From: Phymatolithon calcareum
Lineage: Eukaryota; Rhodophyta; Florideophyceae; Hapalidiales
Assembly: GCA_977006965.1 (NCBI GenBank)
Contig: OZ345356.1
Location: 2,232,001 to 2,296,000 of the forward strand
Length of the DNA stretch: 64,000 bases
Direction: 5' to 3'
The position numbers were made by a program, and so were the translations under genes. Positions 9,440 through 19,611 of this stretch are shown one piece after another. Within the stretch, counting starts at the first letter, position 1. The number at the start of each line of letters is the position of its first letter. Under the pieces are notes generated by a model. That model worked only from the letters and a program-made list of their open reading frames with translations. It had not been told where the DNA came from and searched no databases.

Positions 9440-10815
9440 GTCTGTGCGACAACTAGTGAAAATTCAACGTCGTTAATATTACGAGAGCAACTGTCCACTG
9501 AGAGCTTAAATTTTCATGTTGGACTGAGCTTTCCGCGGGAGAAACGCTCATGTTATATATAATGGCTCGAGTCCTGCGCTCTGCGCAGACTTCGTACTCA
9601 ACGCGCAAACTGAATACATTGGAATTCGCGGGTGGAGGAACGATCCCACAAGCCATAAGTCGTGCACCTTGGTCTTTTCGGCAAGCGATTCAATCACTAA
9701 ACGGCACATGACGCCTGAGAACCTTGACGACTCGACATACTTTCTTGTCTCCCAATGCCAGACTCGCCGACCATTTTCCACACTCCCAAGCTCATTGGAA
9801 CAGCTGTGTAGCAAGATGAGAACTATATGAAATGACGGATGGAGTGAAGCTTCTAGCTTCTTTCGCATCTCCGTAACGAAACCAAACGCATCAGTAATAG
9901 TGCCAAGAGCAGGATACTCAATCAGAATGCCGTCTATGTCTCGCTCTGTGGTTAGTGACATAAAAAGACTTTGTACAGAGCTGTCTCTCTTTCCATTCAA
10001 AATCGTAGCCACCTTCCCAGAGGAAGACAAACATTTCGACAACGTAGAAAAAGGTCCCGAGGCGTGTACTGATTTCTTGCCCTAGCTTGTTTGCAAAAAG
10101 AAGCCTTCCGTTCCAGTCACTGGTCTTGAAGGCACTGTGCCCCAAGCGCCTGCAGATGCGTTGGTAACTTTTAAATAAAAAACCTACACTTCTTCTTCTT
10201 GAAGGCACGGAGGATATATTAGCATGTTTGAAAGTCTTGCCAAGCTTTCCTTAAAAACGCAGAACAACCCATTCATTATTATCCCATTGGAGCTTGTCTG
10301 TCACATTCTGAAGAGAGCGCAACAACAGTCATAACAGCAGAGTTATCCGCCAACATGGTGTAGTTCTGAGTGAGAAATCCGATATTTGTTCTGCACTTCG
10401 ATTGCATTGCTCTGTCAAGAATTGAGCGGATAATGGCACCGGTCGCCTCTTCGGGACCTTCCAGAAGCAGTATCGTACGATTTTTCATCTGGAAGTGTAC
10501 AGCATCGTCGATATGTGTCGCCGGCGAAATTGAAATGTAATACAGAATTATGTCGCACAAATGCTTAGCCTGTGCTTTGAGAATGAGACCGTCGTTAGTG
10601 AGAGCGTCATCCGAGACCTTAATTCATAAAACATTCCAATCGTGGCGACAATCATTGGCCTTTTGACTTACCGCGGGGCACACGGCCTTAGAGAAAGGAA
10701 ATAGATATTTTGGATCGATTTCCTCAGAAATTGTCTTTTCATTGATTATCATATCTCTCTCGTGCCGTCCCTTTTCTCAGCTGCAAGAACAATTGTTCCA
10801 GCCATTCTGCAAGTA
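9440..10815 (-). pseudogene. Decayed protein-coding region, unassigned
   Basis: Several minus-strand ORFs follow each other in coding-like succession: 10279-10560 (93 codons, contains FLTQNYTMLADNSAVM), 9918-10208 and 9548-10042 (164 codons, contains EIHSTR-type helices and RDIDGILIEYPALG). A 61-bp LINE tail at 10136-10196 splits the frame around AFKTSDWNGRLLF. A Met start (MAGTIVLAAEKRDG) is possible near 10803. I do not recognise the family; a transposase remnant is likely from context. The full-length LINE A inserted at its upstream end. Confidence 0.35.
10136..10196 (+). mobile_element. 61-bp LINE A tail insertion
   Basis: Flanked by exact 12-bp repeats TCTTGAAGGCAC (10124-10135 and 10197-10208). 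The insert holds only the last bases of family A: GATGCGTTGGTAACTTTTAA, an A-run, and CTTCTTCTTC. It is an extremely 5'-truncated retrotransposition event. Confidence 0.88.
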
Positions 10816-11039
10816 ATGAAGAAGAAGAAGAAGAAGTGTAAGTTTTTTATTTAAAAGTTACCAACGCATCTGCAGACGCTTGGGGCAACTTTGCGAAGGC
10901 CATTGGGCCAAAAACAGGGTCCATCGTTCTTGTATGTTAGCGTGGTCGATTTCGACACGATCTGGCGGAAATATCAAAAACCTACCTCTGGCTTAGAGCC
11001 TCGAGGGGAAAAATATTCCACTGTCTTGAGTCGCGGGTT

Positions 11040-14000
11040 TCAGCTTTCGAGAGTGGCCTTGCCCGCCTGATACATGGCAAGTATTTCGTCGAGTGCCCTC
11101 CTTGTAAAAGCACTTTCTTCATATGATAGCTTGTCTTTTGATAGGCCTGACTTGAGATCTTCGATAGCATCCTTTCCAGTTTGTCCAGTTAGGTCTATGA
11201 GCTCGGAGGTGCTCATCGGCGGGAACATTCCAAATGTCCATTTGATGGCCAGGGTCCTGTACCTCCTTGACTTGAAGCACAAGTGTGGTGGCAGTGTGGT
11301 CTTGATACTCGGGATGGGGCGTTTTTTTCCTTTTTCCACTTTCGTGGCAGCTTGCAGGATCTTTTGTCTTTGGTATTGCTTGATGTTTGTGCGAGGCGTA
11401 GTTTCATACGCCGCTCTGAAGAGGTGAGGGTTTACTTTGGCGTGGGTTACGCCCAGATTTGCGTTTTCGATCTCCTTCGGTTGTCGCACCTGTGTCGGTT
11501 TTGACTCAAGATTTTCAGCGTGCCTCATTAGTCTTCGCACCAACAGTCTTGCAAGTATATCCCTTCTGTCCTTCGGCTTCACAATACAGCACATCGCTCT
11601 GCTTCTATCCGCACTCCTTCTGCCCGGTTTCCCAAATATTTGACCGAAGAACATCGACTCCACCTTCTTGATCTCAAGCTCCACTTCGGGTGTCCATGGT
11701 GTCAGGTGTACTGCATACTCCCACCTCGACTGTACAAGAGACTTGTACAGCCTGATTGACCTCGACGGGTGCACGCCGTTCGTGAAGACCCCAAGTCGCC
11801 TCAGCGTTCCAAGAACATTTTTGGAGTTCTTGATTCTTTCGACAAGTTTGGAATCTGATATCCCATCCTCGGTTATCGTAACACCAAGGTATTTCACTTC
11901 CCGTTGTTTCGTCAGCTTCCTTCCCGACAGTTGGAATTGCAGTCGTGCCGTGGCCCTTGTCCATAGGATGGCACTTTTTGTCGTATTCCACTTCATTTCA
12001 TTCTCTTCTGCCCATTTTGACGTCAGGTCCAGAATTTTCTGCAGCCCCTTTGCAGAGGTGGCTGTCAGCTTCACATCATCTGCAAAGAGCTTGCACGGCT
12101 CTTTCGACACATCTTTGGGGATTAAGTCGAGCTCCATGGCAAAGGTGTCCATAAAAATATTGTAGAGACATGGGCTTAGGGGAGAGCCTTGTGCCACCCC
12201 CTTGTCGATGGTGAACCATTCGCCGTCGTCATTCTCGATATATGACGATTCCAAGAACGGCATAATCATCTCGGATATACTTGGGTCAAGGACCCTTCGT
12301 AATCTTCTTGCGAGCGTGTCTCTTGGAACAGAGTCATATGCTGCCTTTAAGTCCAAGATAGCGACATAGCTGTGACCTTGCTGTCGGAGAGCTTCTGCGT
12401 GGAGAAGGGCAAGCTCTGTCCCTTTGTTTTTCTGGAATCCCAATTGAGATACATGAAATTTATAGTTTCGTCGTATCAGCTTGTCCAATGCCATCTCGAT
12501 GATTTTCCGGGTGTGGCTAAGCAGCGAGATGGGACGGTAGCTTTCCGGCTTGCTAGTTTCTCCGCCCTTATAGATTGCGACGACTTTCGTTCTTTTCCAC
12601 TCCAATGGGGTCGTTTGAAGTCGGCCACAGGCTTGCCATAACGCGAACAACAATCTGGTGCTCAATTTGGGGTCTATCTTCAGCATCTCGTTCTTAACTT
12701 GGTCCAGTCCCGCGGCTTTTCCATTGGGACTTGATAAAATTGCCGATTCTATGTCATGGCGGAACGTCCATTCTGGGCTGAATTCTCTGGTGTCGCCTCT
12801 CCATGTATTTTTTGCCGAGCATACGTTGGCGATGTGAGCAAGGAACAAGCTCGGTGGGAGCTCCGTACCTTGCTTCATGTTCTCCTTGTGTCTTCGTGTG
12901 AGAGCTCTTGCCATCTTCGATGTTTTCTCAATTGCGGTAGCCGCCGGTAGCTCGTCGAGCTCGTCGAGGAATCGGGTGTATGACGTGTTTTTTGCAGCCC
13001 ACACTGCCCTTTTCATTTTCGCCTTAAATTTCTTGTGCATCTCCACATCTGCCTCAGTTTTGGACCGTCGGGCTTTCCTAAACAGCCTTGTACGCTCCTT
13101 AGCCATTGCGTCCAGCTCCGTATTCCAGAAGGAGGATTGCGCCCTGTCCAGATTGATTTTTTTGCGCCATGGTCGGAGTTGAGCTTTCAATATGGAGTCG
13201 TAAACATCGTTAAGGTTCTTTTCCGTCTTGCACTCATTGAGTCTCATGATGAGTGCGGGGAGCACAATGTTATACTCGACGCGGACGTTATCGACAACCT
13301 CAGGCTCAGAAAGCCCTCGTGTCACAATAAATTCTTTTGTCCTCGGAAGTTGCCGCCTTGATGGGATTCGAACCATTACGGGCTTGTGTTGCAGATTTCC
13401 TAGCCAGGGTCCTGGTGGCGATGAGACTTTTCCCGGTTCAATTTGCTTGCTTAGGAAAAAGTCGATATTACTTTCTCCATTGTAAGTGATGCACGTGTTT
13501 TCAATTCCGCAGTGAGCCTCCCATCTGTGTTTTTGCAACCATCCCAAAAGGAAGGCGCCTCTTCCATTTGTCTTCTTGTCCCATAATTTGTGGCGCGCAT
13601 TCCAGTGCCCCATCGCCAAGGCTGGTCCTCTGCTGTGCGACTGCAGCATTGACAAGCATCGTTGTACTTCGTTTTCATTCGTACCTTTAAGAGCGGCTGA
13701 GGGTGATATATAGCAGACAGAGACGAAAACCTTTCCAACCTGCGCAATTATCACCTGGAAGTTTCTCTCAGCTTTCTTGAAGATTACTCGCCAGCCGACC
13801 GGGCTCGCGAATATGAGTGCCACACCTCCATGTGGCTTATCCGATGTGTTCTCACATGGGCGAGGAGCCCTAATTTGGGGATAGCTCGTCCGAACTTTCC
13901 CCTCTGCCTTGCAGTGAGTTTCCGTGACTCCCACCACTGCACATCCGTGCTCCCTTATAAGTTCCTCCGCATAGACTCCTGCTTCTCCCGAGCCCCCTAC

Positions 14001-14057
14001 GTTTATAGTGGCGACTCGCGCGCTTCTTCTAGTTATCACTTTCCTTCCTTGCGTCAC
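11040..14057 (-). CDS. LINE A ORF2: endonuclease and reverse transcriptase
   Basis: An uninterrupted 1005-residue protein. The N-terminal APE-type endonuclease (about residues 15-230) shows ATINVGGSG, the Glu of VTETHCK (E46), GHWNARH at 150 where most relatives have GDxN, SNIDFFLSK (D199) and a final His (H224). The RT follows (about 440-760), with AILDLKAAYD (566-575), GVAQGSPLSPCLYNIF and the catalytic FADD (658-661). The C-terminus has no RNase H and instead carries the window-wide motif, here YRTLAIKWTFGMFPPMST. It nicks target DNA and copies the LINE RNA at the nick. The start overlaps the end of ORF1 by 29 nt in another frame, so coupled translation is possible. The Asp-to-His change in GHWN may weaken the nuclease. 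Confidence 0.95.
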   Translation of the reverse strand: MTQGRKVITRRSARVATINVGGSGEAGVYAEELIREHGCAVVGVTETHCKAEGKVRTSYPQIRAPRPCENTSDKPHGGVALIFASPVGWRVIFKKAERNFQVIIAQVGKVFVSVCYISPSAALKGTNENEVQRCLSMLQSHSRGPALAMGHWNARHKLWDKKTNGRGAFLLGWLQKHRWEAHCGIENTCITYNGESNIDFFLSKQIEPGKVSSPPGPWLGNLQHKPVMVRIPSRRQLPRTKEFIVTRGLSEPEVVDNVRVEYNIVLPALIMRLNECKTEKNLNDVYDSILKAQLRPWRKKINLDRAQSSFWNTELDAMAKERTRLFRKARRSKTEADVEMHKKFKAKMKRAVWAAKNTSYTRFLDELDELPAATAIEKTSKMARALTRRHKENMKQGTELPPSLFLAHIANVCSAKNTWRGDTREFSPEWTFRHDIESAILSSPNGKAAGLDQVKNEMLKIDPKLSTRLLFALWQACGRLQTTPLEWKRTKVVAIYKGGETSKPESYRPISLLSHTRKIIEMALDKLIRRNYKFHVSQLGFQKNKGTELALLHAEALRQQGHSYVAILDLKAAYDSVPRDTLARRLRRVLDPSISEMIMPFLESSYIENDDGEWFTIDKGVAQGSPLSPCLYNIFMDTFAMELDLIPKDVSKEPCKLFADDVKLTATSAKGLQKILDLTSKWAEENEMKWNTTKSAILWTRATARLQFQLSGRKLTKQREVKYLGVTITEDGISDSKLVERIKNSKNVLGTLRRLGVFTNGVHPSRSIRLYKSLVQSRWEYAVHLTPWTPEVELEIKKVESMFFGQIFGKPGRRSADRSRAMCCIVKPKDRRDILARLLVRRLMRHAENLESKPTQVRQPKEIENANLGVTHAKVNPHLFRAAYETTPRTNIKQYQRQKILQAATKVEKGKKRPIPSIKTTLPPHLCFKSRRYRTLAIKWTFGMFPPMSTSELIDLTGQTGKDAIEDLKSGLSKDKLSYEESAFTRRALDEILAMYQAGKATLES

Positions 14058-14532
14058 CGTTGGGCGCAGGCTCGGACCATCCCGTCTTGATCTTCAACGG
14101 ACACGGTACGGGCATTGCGGGCTCTGTTTCCTCCGCATACCGTCTGTTCTCCTCTTCTAATAGGAGATCATTTCCTTTTTCTGCCTGCATTTTGTACCAA
14201 AGTCGGGCACCGGCATCAATCATTGGAAGCCTAGAGCATCGTGTTGTGCGCAGTACCACAGCATGTAGGTTCCTGGTTCGCCTCTCCATCTGGTCCACGA
14301 TCTTTCCTTTCCTCAAGGAGTCTCCAAACATATTGAAATTCTGGAGATGTTCCATCCCCGCTGCTTTCAGCTCGTTCAGCGTATCTGCGGTACATGATCT
14401 GTCTGTTAAGATCTCAACAACTGAGTTGCCAATGAACGACAGGTTGACTATGGCTTTTTGGGGATTTTTCAGGCCCAATCGCAGTTCTTTGATGAGAGCA
14501 TACTCATGCATTCGTTGCAATCCACGAAAGTA

Positions 14533-14558
14533 CACCCAGTTATTGCATTTAGTGTAAC
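14533..14558. repeat. Left terminal inverted repeat of the pogo-like element
   Basis: 26 bp, identical to the reverse complement of 17888-17913; TA precedes it. The next 150 bp repeat TAGTGTA/ACACTA words several times, a likely transposase-binding array. Confidence 0.95.
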
Positions 14559-14678
14559 TTGCACTATTTCTGTAGCACATTTCAATCGAGGATCACATGA
14601 AATAGTGTATGTGACACTACTTTCGTACTGACACTACTTGTTATCAATACCTGAATAGTGTAACTTACACAAATATTT

Positions 14679-15006
14679 TCAAACCTTGTTAGTGTCTCTT
14701 TGAGAGGCACACCATGTTGCATTCGTCGCACGTATTTGGGCGGGATATCTCAAATTGAGGACTCGGGGGAGCGTTTCCTTTTGGATGTTTATTTCTAGTT
14801 TTAAGTTTCTGGAATATCGGAAACTCAGCCATCTGCGTAAGGGTCGTCCGAGAATGCACTGTTCCTCCATGTACGCTCCTGTATTGAATCCAAATAGAAC
14901 GTGAGTGCCACCAGTAGGCTTCGTACCAACGCTCACATGTGGGCGAGAACGTTGCGCGCGACAGCATCCTAGATGGACCCGATCGGTTGCTGCGAATCTT
15001 CTTCAA
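14679..15006 (-). pseudogene. LINE endonuclease-like scrap inside the pogo element
   Basis: The minus strand reads RPHVSVGTKPTGGTHVLFGF, which resembles the ORF2 segment SDKPHGGVALIFASPVGW of LINE A. It has no clear boundaries and the match is short. Confidence 0.35.
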
Positions 15007-15603
15007 TGCTTAACGCAGAACTATCAGGCAATGCTATCCTTCTTACTTCAATACCCTCTCCGTAGAGACTGTTCGTACTGCGTCCTGGGTAAACATCTAA
15101 GTTCCCTCACGCATGCTTTCAATTCTCAGCGGACAAACGCACAGTGTCATAGACTTACCACTTACTCGATTTTTCTCAACAAGAATACCTTAATCTCTTC
15201 AAGAAACTGGTGGTCAATAGCACACGGAGCATATTTAGAAAATTGCATAGATTCTCAGCATGCTCATTGTGAAATCTGAGTATGAAGGTCACGTCCCAAA
15301 TTTTTGAGTTCCATGCTTACGCAATGGCTATTCAGATTTTTAAGACTCTACTTGTTTTTATATTTTGAAAAGCGTTGACTACTCCTTTTCTAAAATTGTG
15401 ATCCACAAGCTCGATCCCATTTGTTGGACATTGAAATCCTGTCGAACTTTTCATCCGTGGAGATTCGTATGTCCACAGTGGGATCCATGTAGCGTTTCAT
15501 AGCTACCCTCAAATGTCACTCATTAATTGCTAAGCACTCCTTGTGTGATTGTCCCTAACCAGCGGCGTATATTTCTCCGTTGAAGTAACTGAATGTTTTG
15601 CCT

Positions 15604-15665
15604 CGCTCAGCACCAGCAGGATGTGCATTTCAAATTCGAAGTGCACATTCTGCTTGTGCTGAGCG
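15604..15665. repeat. 62-bp imperfect inverted repeat
   Basis: The arms CGCTCAGCACCAGCAG and CTGCTTGTGCTGAGCG form the base; 27 of 31 positions pair, with almost no loop. It lies in the non-coding part of the pogo-like element, 3' of the transposase. Confidence 0.8.
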
Positions 15666-15953
15666 GTTTCAAGAGTTAGACAAGCAGGCAAGCTTTCTAA
15701 GGCTTATGCCACGATGTAGCTGCCTCTGATAATGTTCTACGAAATATGAATTTTCACTGCTTTTCTGATGCTCAAAGGCGAAATCCGTGGCGAGGGGCTC
15801 AAAGCGACTGAACAATGGCGCGTTTCAAAAATTAAAATTGTCAGACCATAGCATTCGATAGGACAAGGTACTAAAAAGAACAAAAATTTATTCAAGCAAA
15901 GCTCTCAGAAATGAATGGAGTACAAGCTCCATGCCATCGTTACTCGAGTAATC

Positions 15954-17627
15954 TTATTCGACTTCTTTTCCCTCAAAATACTCACGATACCTGTTGATTA
16001 TGTTTTGCAGCTGCGGACGCAGCTGTCTTTCTTCCCACTGCCCGTTCAAGTTAAGCGCTAGTCCCGTCTGTATCATAGCCTTCCGCGCGTACGTGAGTCC
16101 ATACTTGTCGCGTTGAGCATTCACGTTCTGCACGGACTTCACTGCCAAATCAAGAAAGAACGACCATCCAGGGTTTGGAATTGCGCCGCTCGATTCGCGC
16201 CATTTGTTTGACATAATCATTTTCATCTTGTAAGCTTCCCACAGACGAGACCACTCAGACTTAATCTTCTGGATGACAAAAGAATCGCAAGGCTGAATGT
16301 AGTCAGTGAGGTTTGGGTCGAAATAACGGATCTCAGTTCGAATTCTCGTCGCGGCCGTGCGCAGCTGCTCCGTGAGATTGTGCCCACTACAGTTGTCCAA
16401 GAAAAGAACCCGAGTTCTTGCGTCGGCCAAAGGCTTGATAGCTCTCCTTTCATTCAGCCATTGAGGTGCGACAATTGTGTCCATCCAGCCCTTCGGACCA
16501 GTACGATAGGACACGCCCCGGACGTTATCAGGTGTACCCTTAATAGGATATCGCCTTTCTTTGTTTGGCAAAACCATAAATGGCGGTTCAATCCGAGCAT
16601 CTCGTCCCCCGCTCAAACGCACAACCATAGTCATCCCCTTCCCTCCCGAAACAGCGTCAGCGTACTTAACCTCTGACTCTCCGGCAAATCCAAGGGTTCG
16701 ACCGTTGTCCAGATCGATGACGAAGTGAGTTTCGTCAGCATTCTCGACATCGTCTTCGATAAGCTCGCCCGAGCGAAACGCACGACACAGCCTGCCCAAG
16801 TGATGGGCGACTCGTTTTTCCAGCTGAACTGTCTTTTCTGGGCTCACTTTATGCTTTCCTGTCAGTGCTCTGCTCACGATGCCAAAACGGTCGGCAAAAG
16901 CCTGTATGAAACGAGGCGTGATATGTTCTTCAATTAGCTTTTGGGACCTCGGATCGCGCATCACAAGGTTGTATTCTCGGTTGCCACTATTTTCCAGGAG
17001 AAGGAAGGCAAGGGCCCTCAAATTCTTGTAGCTAAATTTGACGCCGAGCTTTCGAAGGCGGTCAAACTCCGATCTTAGGTCATGATGGATGGCATTTACC
17101 CATGCAGTACGCGGACGACCCCGGCCAAACTGTACCTTGAGATCAATGCGCGCCCGGCCTCCGCTTCTTCTGCGAGTTATCGAAGATCCAGTTCCTCGAA
17201 GGCGACTGTTTCCTGTGCTGTCGTTAAAAGCCGCCCTGTTCTTCCAAAGACGAACTGCTCTTACAATATTGGCGTTGGAAGTACCAGTAAATAGCCAGGT
17301 GAAATGTGAAACGGCTTTGCTCGGGATCTTGTCTACTCCTTCATTCCTTGATGTCTCAACCATCCACTTGGCGATTAATGCACGCTGCGAAATTGTGAGA
17401 ACACGTTGAAGTCGTCGTTTTCGCACCACAGTGCCTGAAATCGCAGCCGACTCTGTAGCAGAAGGAGCAGACCCATCGTTCGATGACGACCCAGCTTCTT
17501 CATTGCCGTTTTGGGAAGCCAGCTGAGGGATAATGATGTCCGGATCAGAATTCAGTGCGGCTCTTTGGGCGCGTCGGGCCTCAGAGCGCTCAAACGCAGC
17601 TAGAATTGGCGAAGACGAGAGAGGCAT
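15954..17627 (-). CDS. Pogo-like transposase (DDE_1 family)
   Basis: An intact 557-residue ORF. An N-terminal helix-rich DNA-binding region (about residues 75-135, ISQRALIAKWMVETS...NIVRAVRLWKNR) is followed by a basic linker (TRRRSGGRAR). The catalytic core has ENADETHFVIDL (D298), VLFLDNCSGH (D411) and LTDYIQPCDSFVIQKIK (D448), a DD36D spacing. This triad and the QPCD form are typical of pogo/jerky-type DDE_1 transposases, which cut and paste at TA. The first Met (MPLSSSPILAAFERSEARR) opens the ORF. It is the only gene of the element and looks functional. Confidence 0.93.
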   Translation of the reverse strand: MPLSSSPILAAFERSEARRAQRAALNSDPDIIIPQLASQNGNEEAGSSSNDGSAPSATESAAISGTVVRKRRLQRVLTISQRALIAKWMVETSRNEGVDKIPSKAVSHFTWLFTGTSNANIVRAVRLWKNRAAFNDSTGNSRLRGTGSSITRRRSGGRARIDLKVQFGRGRPRTAWVNAIHHDLRSEFDRLRKLGVKFSYKNLRALAFLLLENSGNREYNLVMRDPRSQKLIEEHITPRFIQAFADRFGIVSRALTGKHKVSPEKTVQLEKRVAHHLGRLCRAFRSGELIEDDVENADETHFVIDLDNGRTLGFAGESEVKYADAVSGGKGMTMVVRLSGGRDARIEPPFMVLPNKERRYPIKGTPDNVRGVSYRTGPKGWMDTIVAPQWLNERRAIKPLADARTRVLFLDNCSGHNLTEQLRTAATRIRTEIRYFDPNLTDYIQPCDSFVIQKIKSEWSRLWEAYKMKMIMSNKWRESSGAIPNPGWSFFLDLAVKSVQNVNAQRDKYGLTYARKAMIQTGLALNLNGQWEERQLRPQLQNIINRYREYFEGKEVE

Positions 17628-17887
17628 TGCATCAAAGCCTTCGCGAACTACTGAAAGTTTGATCGTGCGAGCGGTGCAAGCGTCGATCTGGACTGTGTGG
17701 AATCGTCATGGATATACGATGTCGGTATCCACGTGAAATGTACAAGTTGAATAGACAGCACTACTTACACGCGTAAAGTTTTACCGCCAAAATGTAAGTC
17801 ATTATCATAAACTGATCGTTACCAAATTTCTCGTCTCACATGAAATAGTGTAACATACACTATTTTCAATGTTACACTAATTTTTTG

Positions 17888-17913
17888 GTTACACTAAATG
17901 CAATAACTGGGTG
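17888..17913. repeat. Right terminal inverted repeat of the pogo-like element
   Basis: 26 bp, exact inverted copy of 14533-14558, followed by TA at 17914-17915. Just inside lie palindromic TAGTGT...ACACTA words (17846-17895). Confidence 0.95.
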
Positions 17914-19525
17914 TAGAGAGGCACCAGGTTTTCGGGGTCCCTCGTTTGGGGGGCTCTCAGCATGCTATTCGTCCTGAGTCTCTCTTTTATCGTCATTTTC
18001 TCTTTCGTGAGACTGGGGAACTGTTCTGCTGCATTATTCGGGCGTCCCTTTTGGTTTTCGGTAGGTTCGTTTCTGGTCTCCGTGCTTGTATTCGTAGGCT
18101 GCACCGGCGTGGCAGTATTTCTCGCTTGTATCTTCGGCATAGTAATCTTCGGCACTGGTGCACGCGAGGCTGGTCCCGTTTTTACGACCTCCTTCCATGA
18201 TCTGACAGTCGTCTCTGCAGGCCGGGCGGTACTCTTGACTTGTGGGGACTCCCTGCGTAGCTCTCTCATCTGCGCCTCCATTATTGTCATCTTTCCGACC
18301 ATCTGATCCATCACTTCCTTAAGAGAGTTGAATTCCCGGTGGCTGATAGCTTTCTGCTCCATTGGTGCCTTCTGCTTCGGCTTTGATTTCATGGAACCCA
18401 TTTCTCTTGCAGATTCGATGTTTTCTTCCTCTTGCATAATCGTTTTTTCCAGCTTGTCCTCACACTCAGCCAGCTTAATTGTAAGCGACATCACAAGCGG
18501 AGATAGTGTTTCCATACAATTTAAGCACTGGCAGCTGACGCATTCTGTTTCTTTTGAGGCTCTGATATTGAAATGGGATGGGAGCGCCTGGATATGTTCA
18601 GGGCACTTCGGGCACTTGACGTTCTTGCGAACACTGTTGAATCGCCTCTTCCAGACTTGACGTACCGTTTCTGGGCCATCAACTACACTTCGTGGGTGCT
18701 TGTGTTTCTTCCCTGTGTTCTGCACACCCTCGATGGAGATTTCGGCATCTTCTATCCTCCCCGCTGGCAATAGCCGATCACGACTGGAGAGATCCTTCTC
18801 TTCATTTGTGTTTTCTTCTATTTTATCGCATTGGACATCGTCTTTCACCTTGACTGGTGTGTGATCCATGCTGCTTATGGGAGTCCTGAGGACTGGGGAT
18901 TCCATAAACAGCTCTCGGACAGTGGTGCATTTCTCTTCACAGATAACGCAAATCGCTTTTTCTGTCACCGGGTCGAATCTTGCACAGCTTATGTGTAGGT
19001 CACCCAGACAAAACAGGCAAGCATCATTGGGCGGGGTCGTTTGGCGGCATCTGGGGTCTATGCACTTTGCCGGTGACGAGCAAATGATACACTCGCACTT
19101 TCCGGAGGAAAGTTCACACTTTATATTAGCGGCTAAGCTCCACTCGCTGTCGACCAAGTGGTCTCCTGGAGTTATGAGCACCGAGGTTTCCGTAGGGCCC
19201 GACCTTAGAGCCGGTGATTCCGAGCTCGGGCCTGAGTCCATGGGCTCCCCACCGCCGTCGTCGTGAGCTTCTTGCCTTGAATTTTCGGAATTTTTCGCCA
19301 CGTTTGTCATAAGTTCCATTTCTTTTCGCTCATCTGTCTCAACGTCCGACGCATCGTGCTCCGATCTCTGCTTGTCCACACTCATCTTCCTCGCTGAGCC
19401 GCTCAAAATGAGCGCCGCGGGGGGCTGCTTACGGCGACCTGGTCTCCGCGCGCGTCTCCGTTCGCCCGCCTTTCCTTTTCGCTTTTCACTTCGAGTGGCC
19501 CTATCGGGTCCCCCTCTCCCGTAAT

Positions 19526-19611
19526 GAAGAAGAAGAAGAAAGGTAGATTTTTATTTAAAAGTTACCAACGCATCTGCTGACGCTCGGGGCAACTTTCCTA
19601 AGGCCAAGGGG
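19526..19611 (-). mobile_element. Older LINE A tail at the 5' end of the full-length LINE A
   Basis: On the minus strand it reads CTTGGCC...AAAGTTGCCCC, GATGCGTTGGTAACTTTTAA, an A-run, CTACC and (TTC)n, then ATTAC, after which the full-length LINE starts. It is about 86 bp long. The full-length copy therefore lies immediately downstream of, and in the same orientation as, an earlier short copy. Confidence 0.88.

Larger units (their letters stand above)
14533..17913 (-). mobile_element. Pogo-like (Tc1/mariner superfamily) DNA transposon
   Basis: A 3381-bp element with identical 26-bp terminal inverted repeats beginning CACCCAGTTATTGCATTTAG, flanked on both sides by TA (14531-14532 and 17914-17915). 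TA duplication plus a DDE_1-type transposase defines the superfamily. It sits inside LINE A ORF1. About 1.4 kb between the left repeat and the transposase (14559-15953) is non-coding apart from a LINE-like scrap near 14700-15000 and a hairpin at 15604-15665. Confidence 0.95.
14029..19406 (-). pseudogene. LINE A ORF1, split by a transposon
   Basis: The N-terminal exon-like part is 17914-19406; the C-terminal part is 14029-14530. The pogo-like element plus one TA lies between them, and the two parts are in phase: together they total 1995 nt, i.e. 664 codons plus stop. The N-terminal third carries a Cys/His cluster (residues 97-160: CECIIC, CIDPRC, CLFC, His138, CVICEEKC) resembling a PHD/RING-type zinc-binding fold. 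A second Cys group follows (VKCPKCPEH, CVSCQCLNC), then a charged coiled-coil stretch (LKEVMDQMVGKMTIMEAQMR). The C-terminal part has SFIGNSVVEIL and is related to 61075-61521. ORF1 proteins bind LINE RNA as a particle. In its present state only a truncated product ending in transposon sequence could be made. Confidence 0.88.
10825..19520 (-). mobile_element. LINE family A, full length, interrupted by a pogo-like transposon
   Basis: Read on the minus strand: about 114 bp of 5' UTR starting GGGAGAGGGGGACCCG at 19520, ORF1, ORF2, about 215 bp of 3' UTR, and a (TTC)n end at 10825. Without the DNA transposon at 14533-17913 and one TA it is about 5.3 kb. Both ends adjoin ATTAC next to a TTC run, and the outer target sequence TTCTGCAAGTAATGA recurs at about 10811 and 19613. 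Both ORFs are open, apart from the transposon insertion in ORF1. The layout (ORF1, then APE-type endonuclease plus RT without RNase H) fits the I/Jockey/R1-like LINE assemblage; the clade was not resolved. Confidence 0.92.

Noticed and set aside
13355-13380. tRNA B-box-like GGTTCGAATCCC on the minus strand
   Set aside because: It lies in the open endonuclease frame of LINE A ORF2 and has no A box at the right distance.
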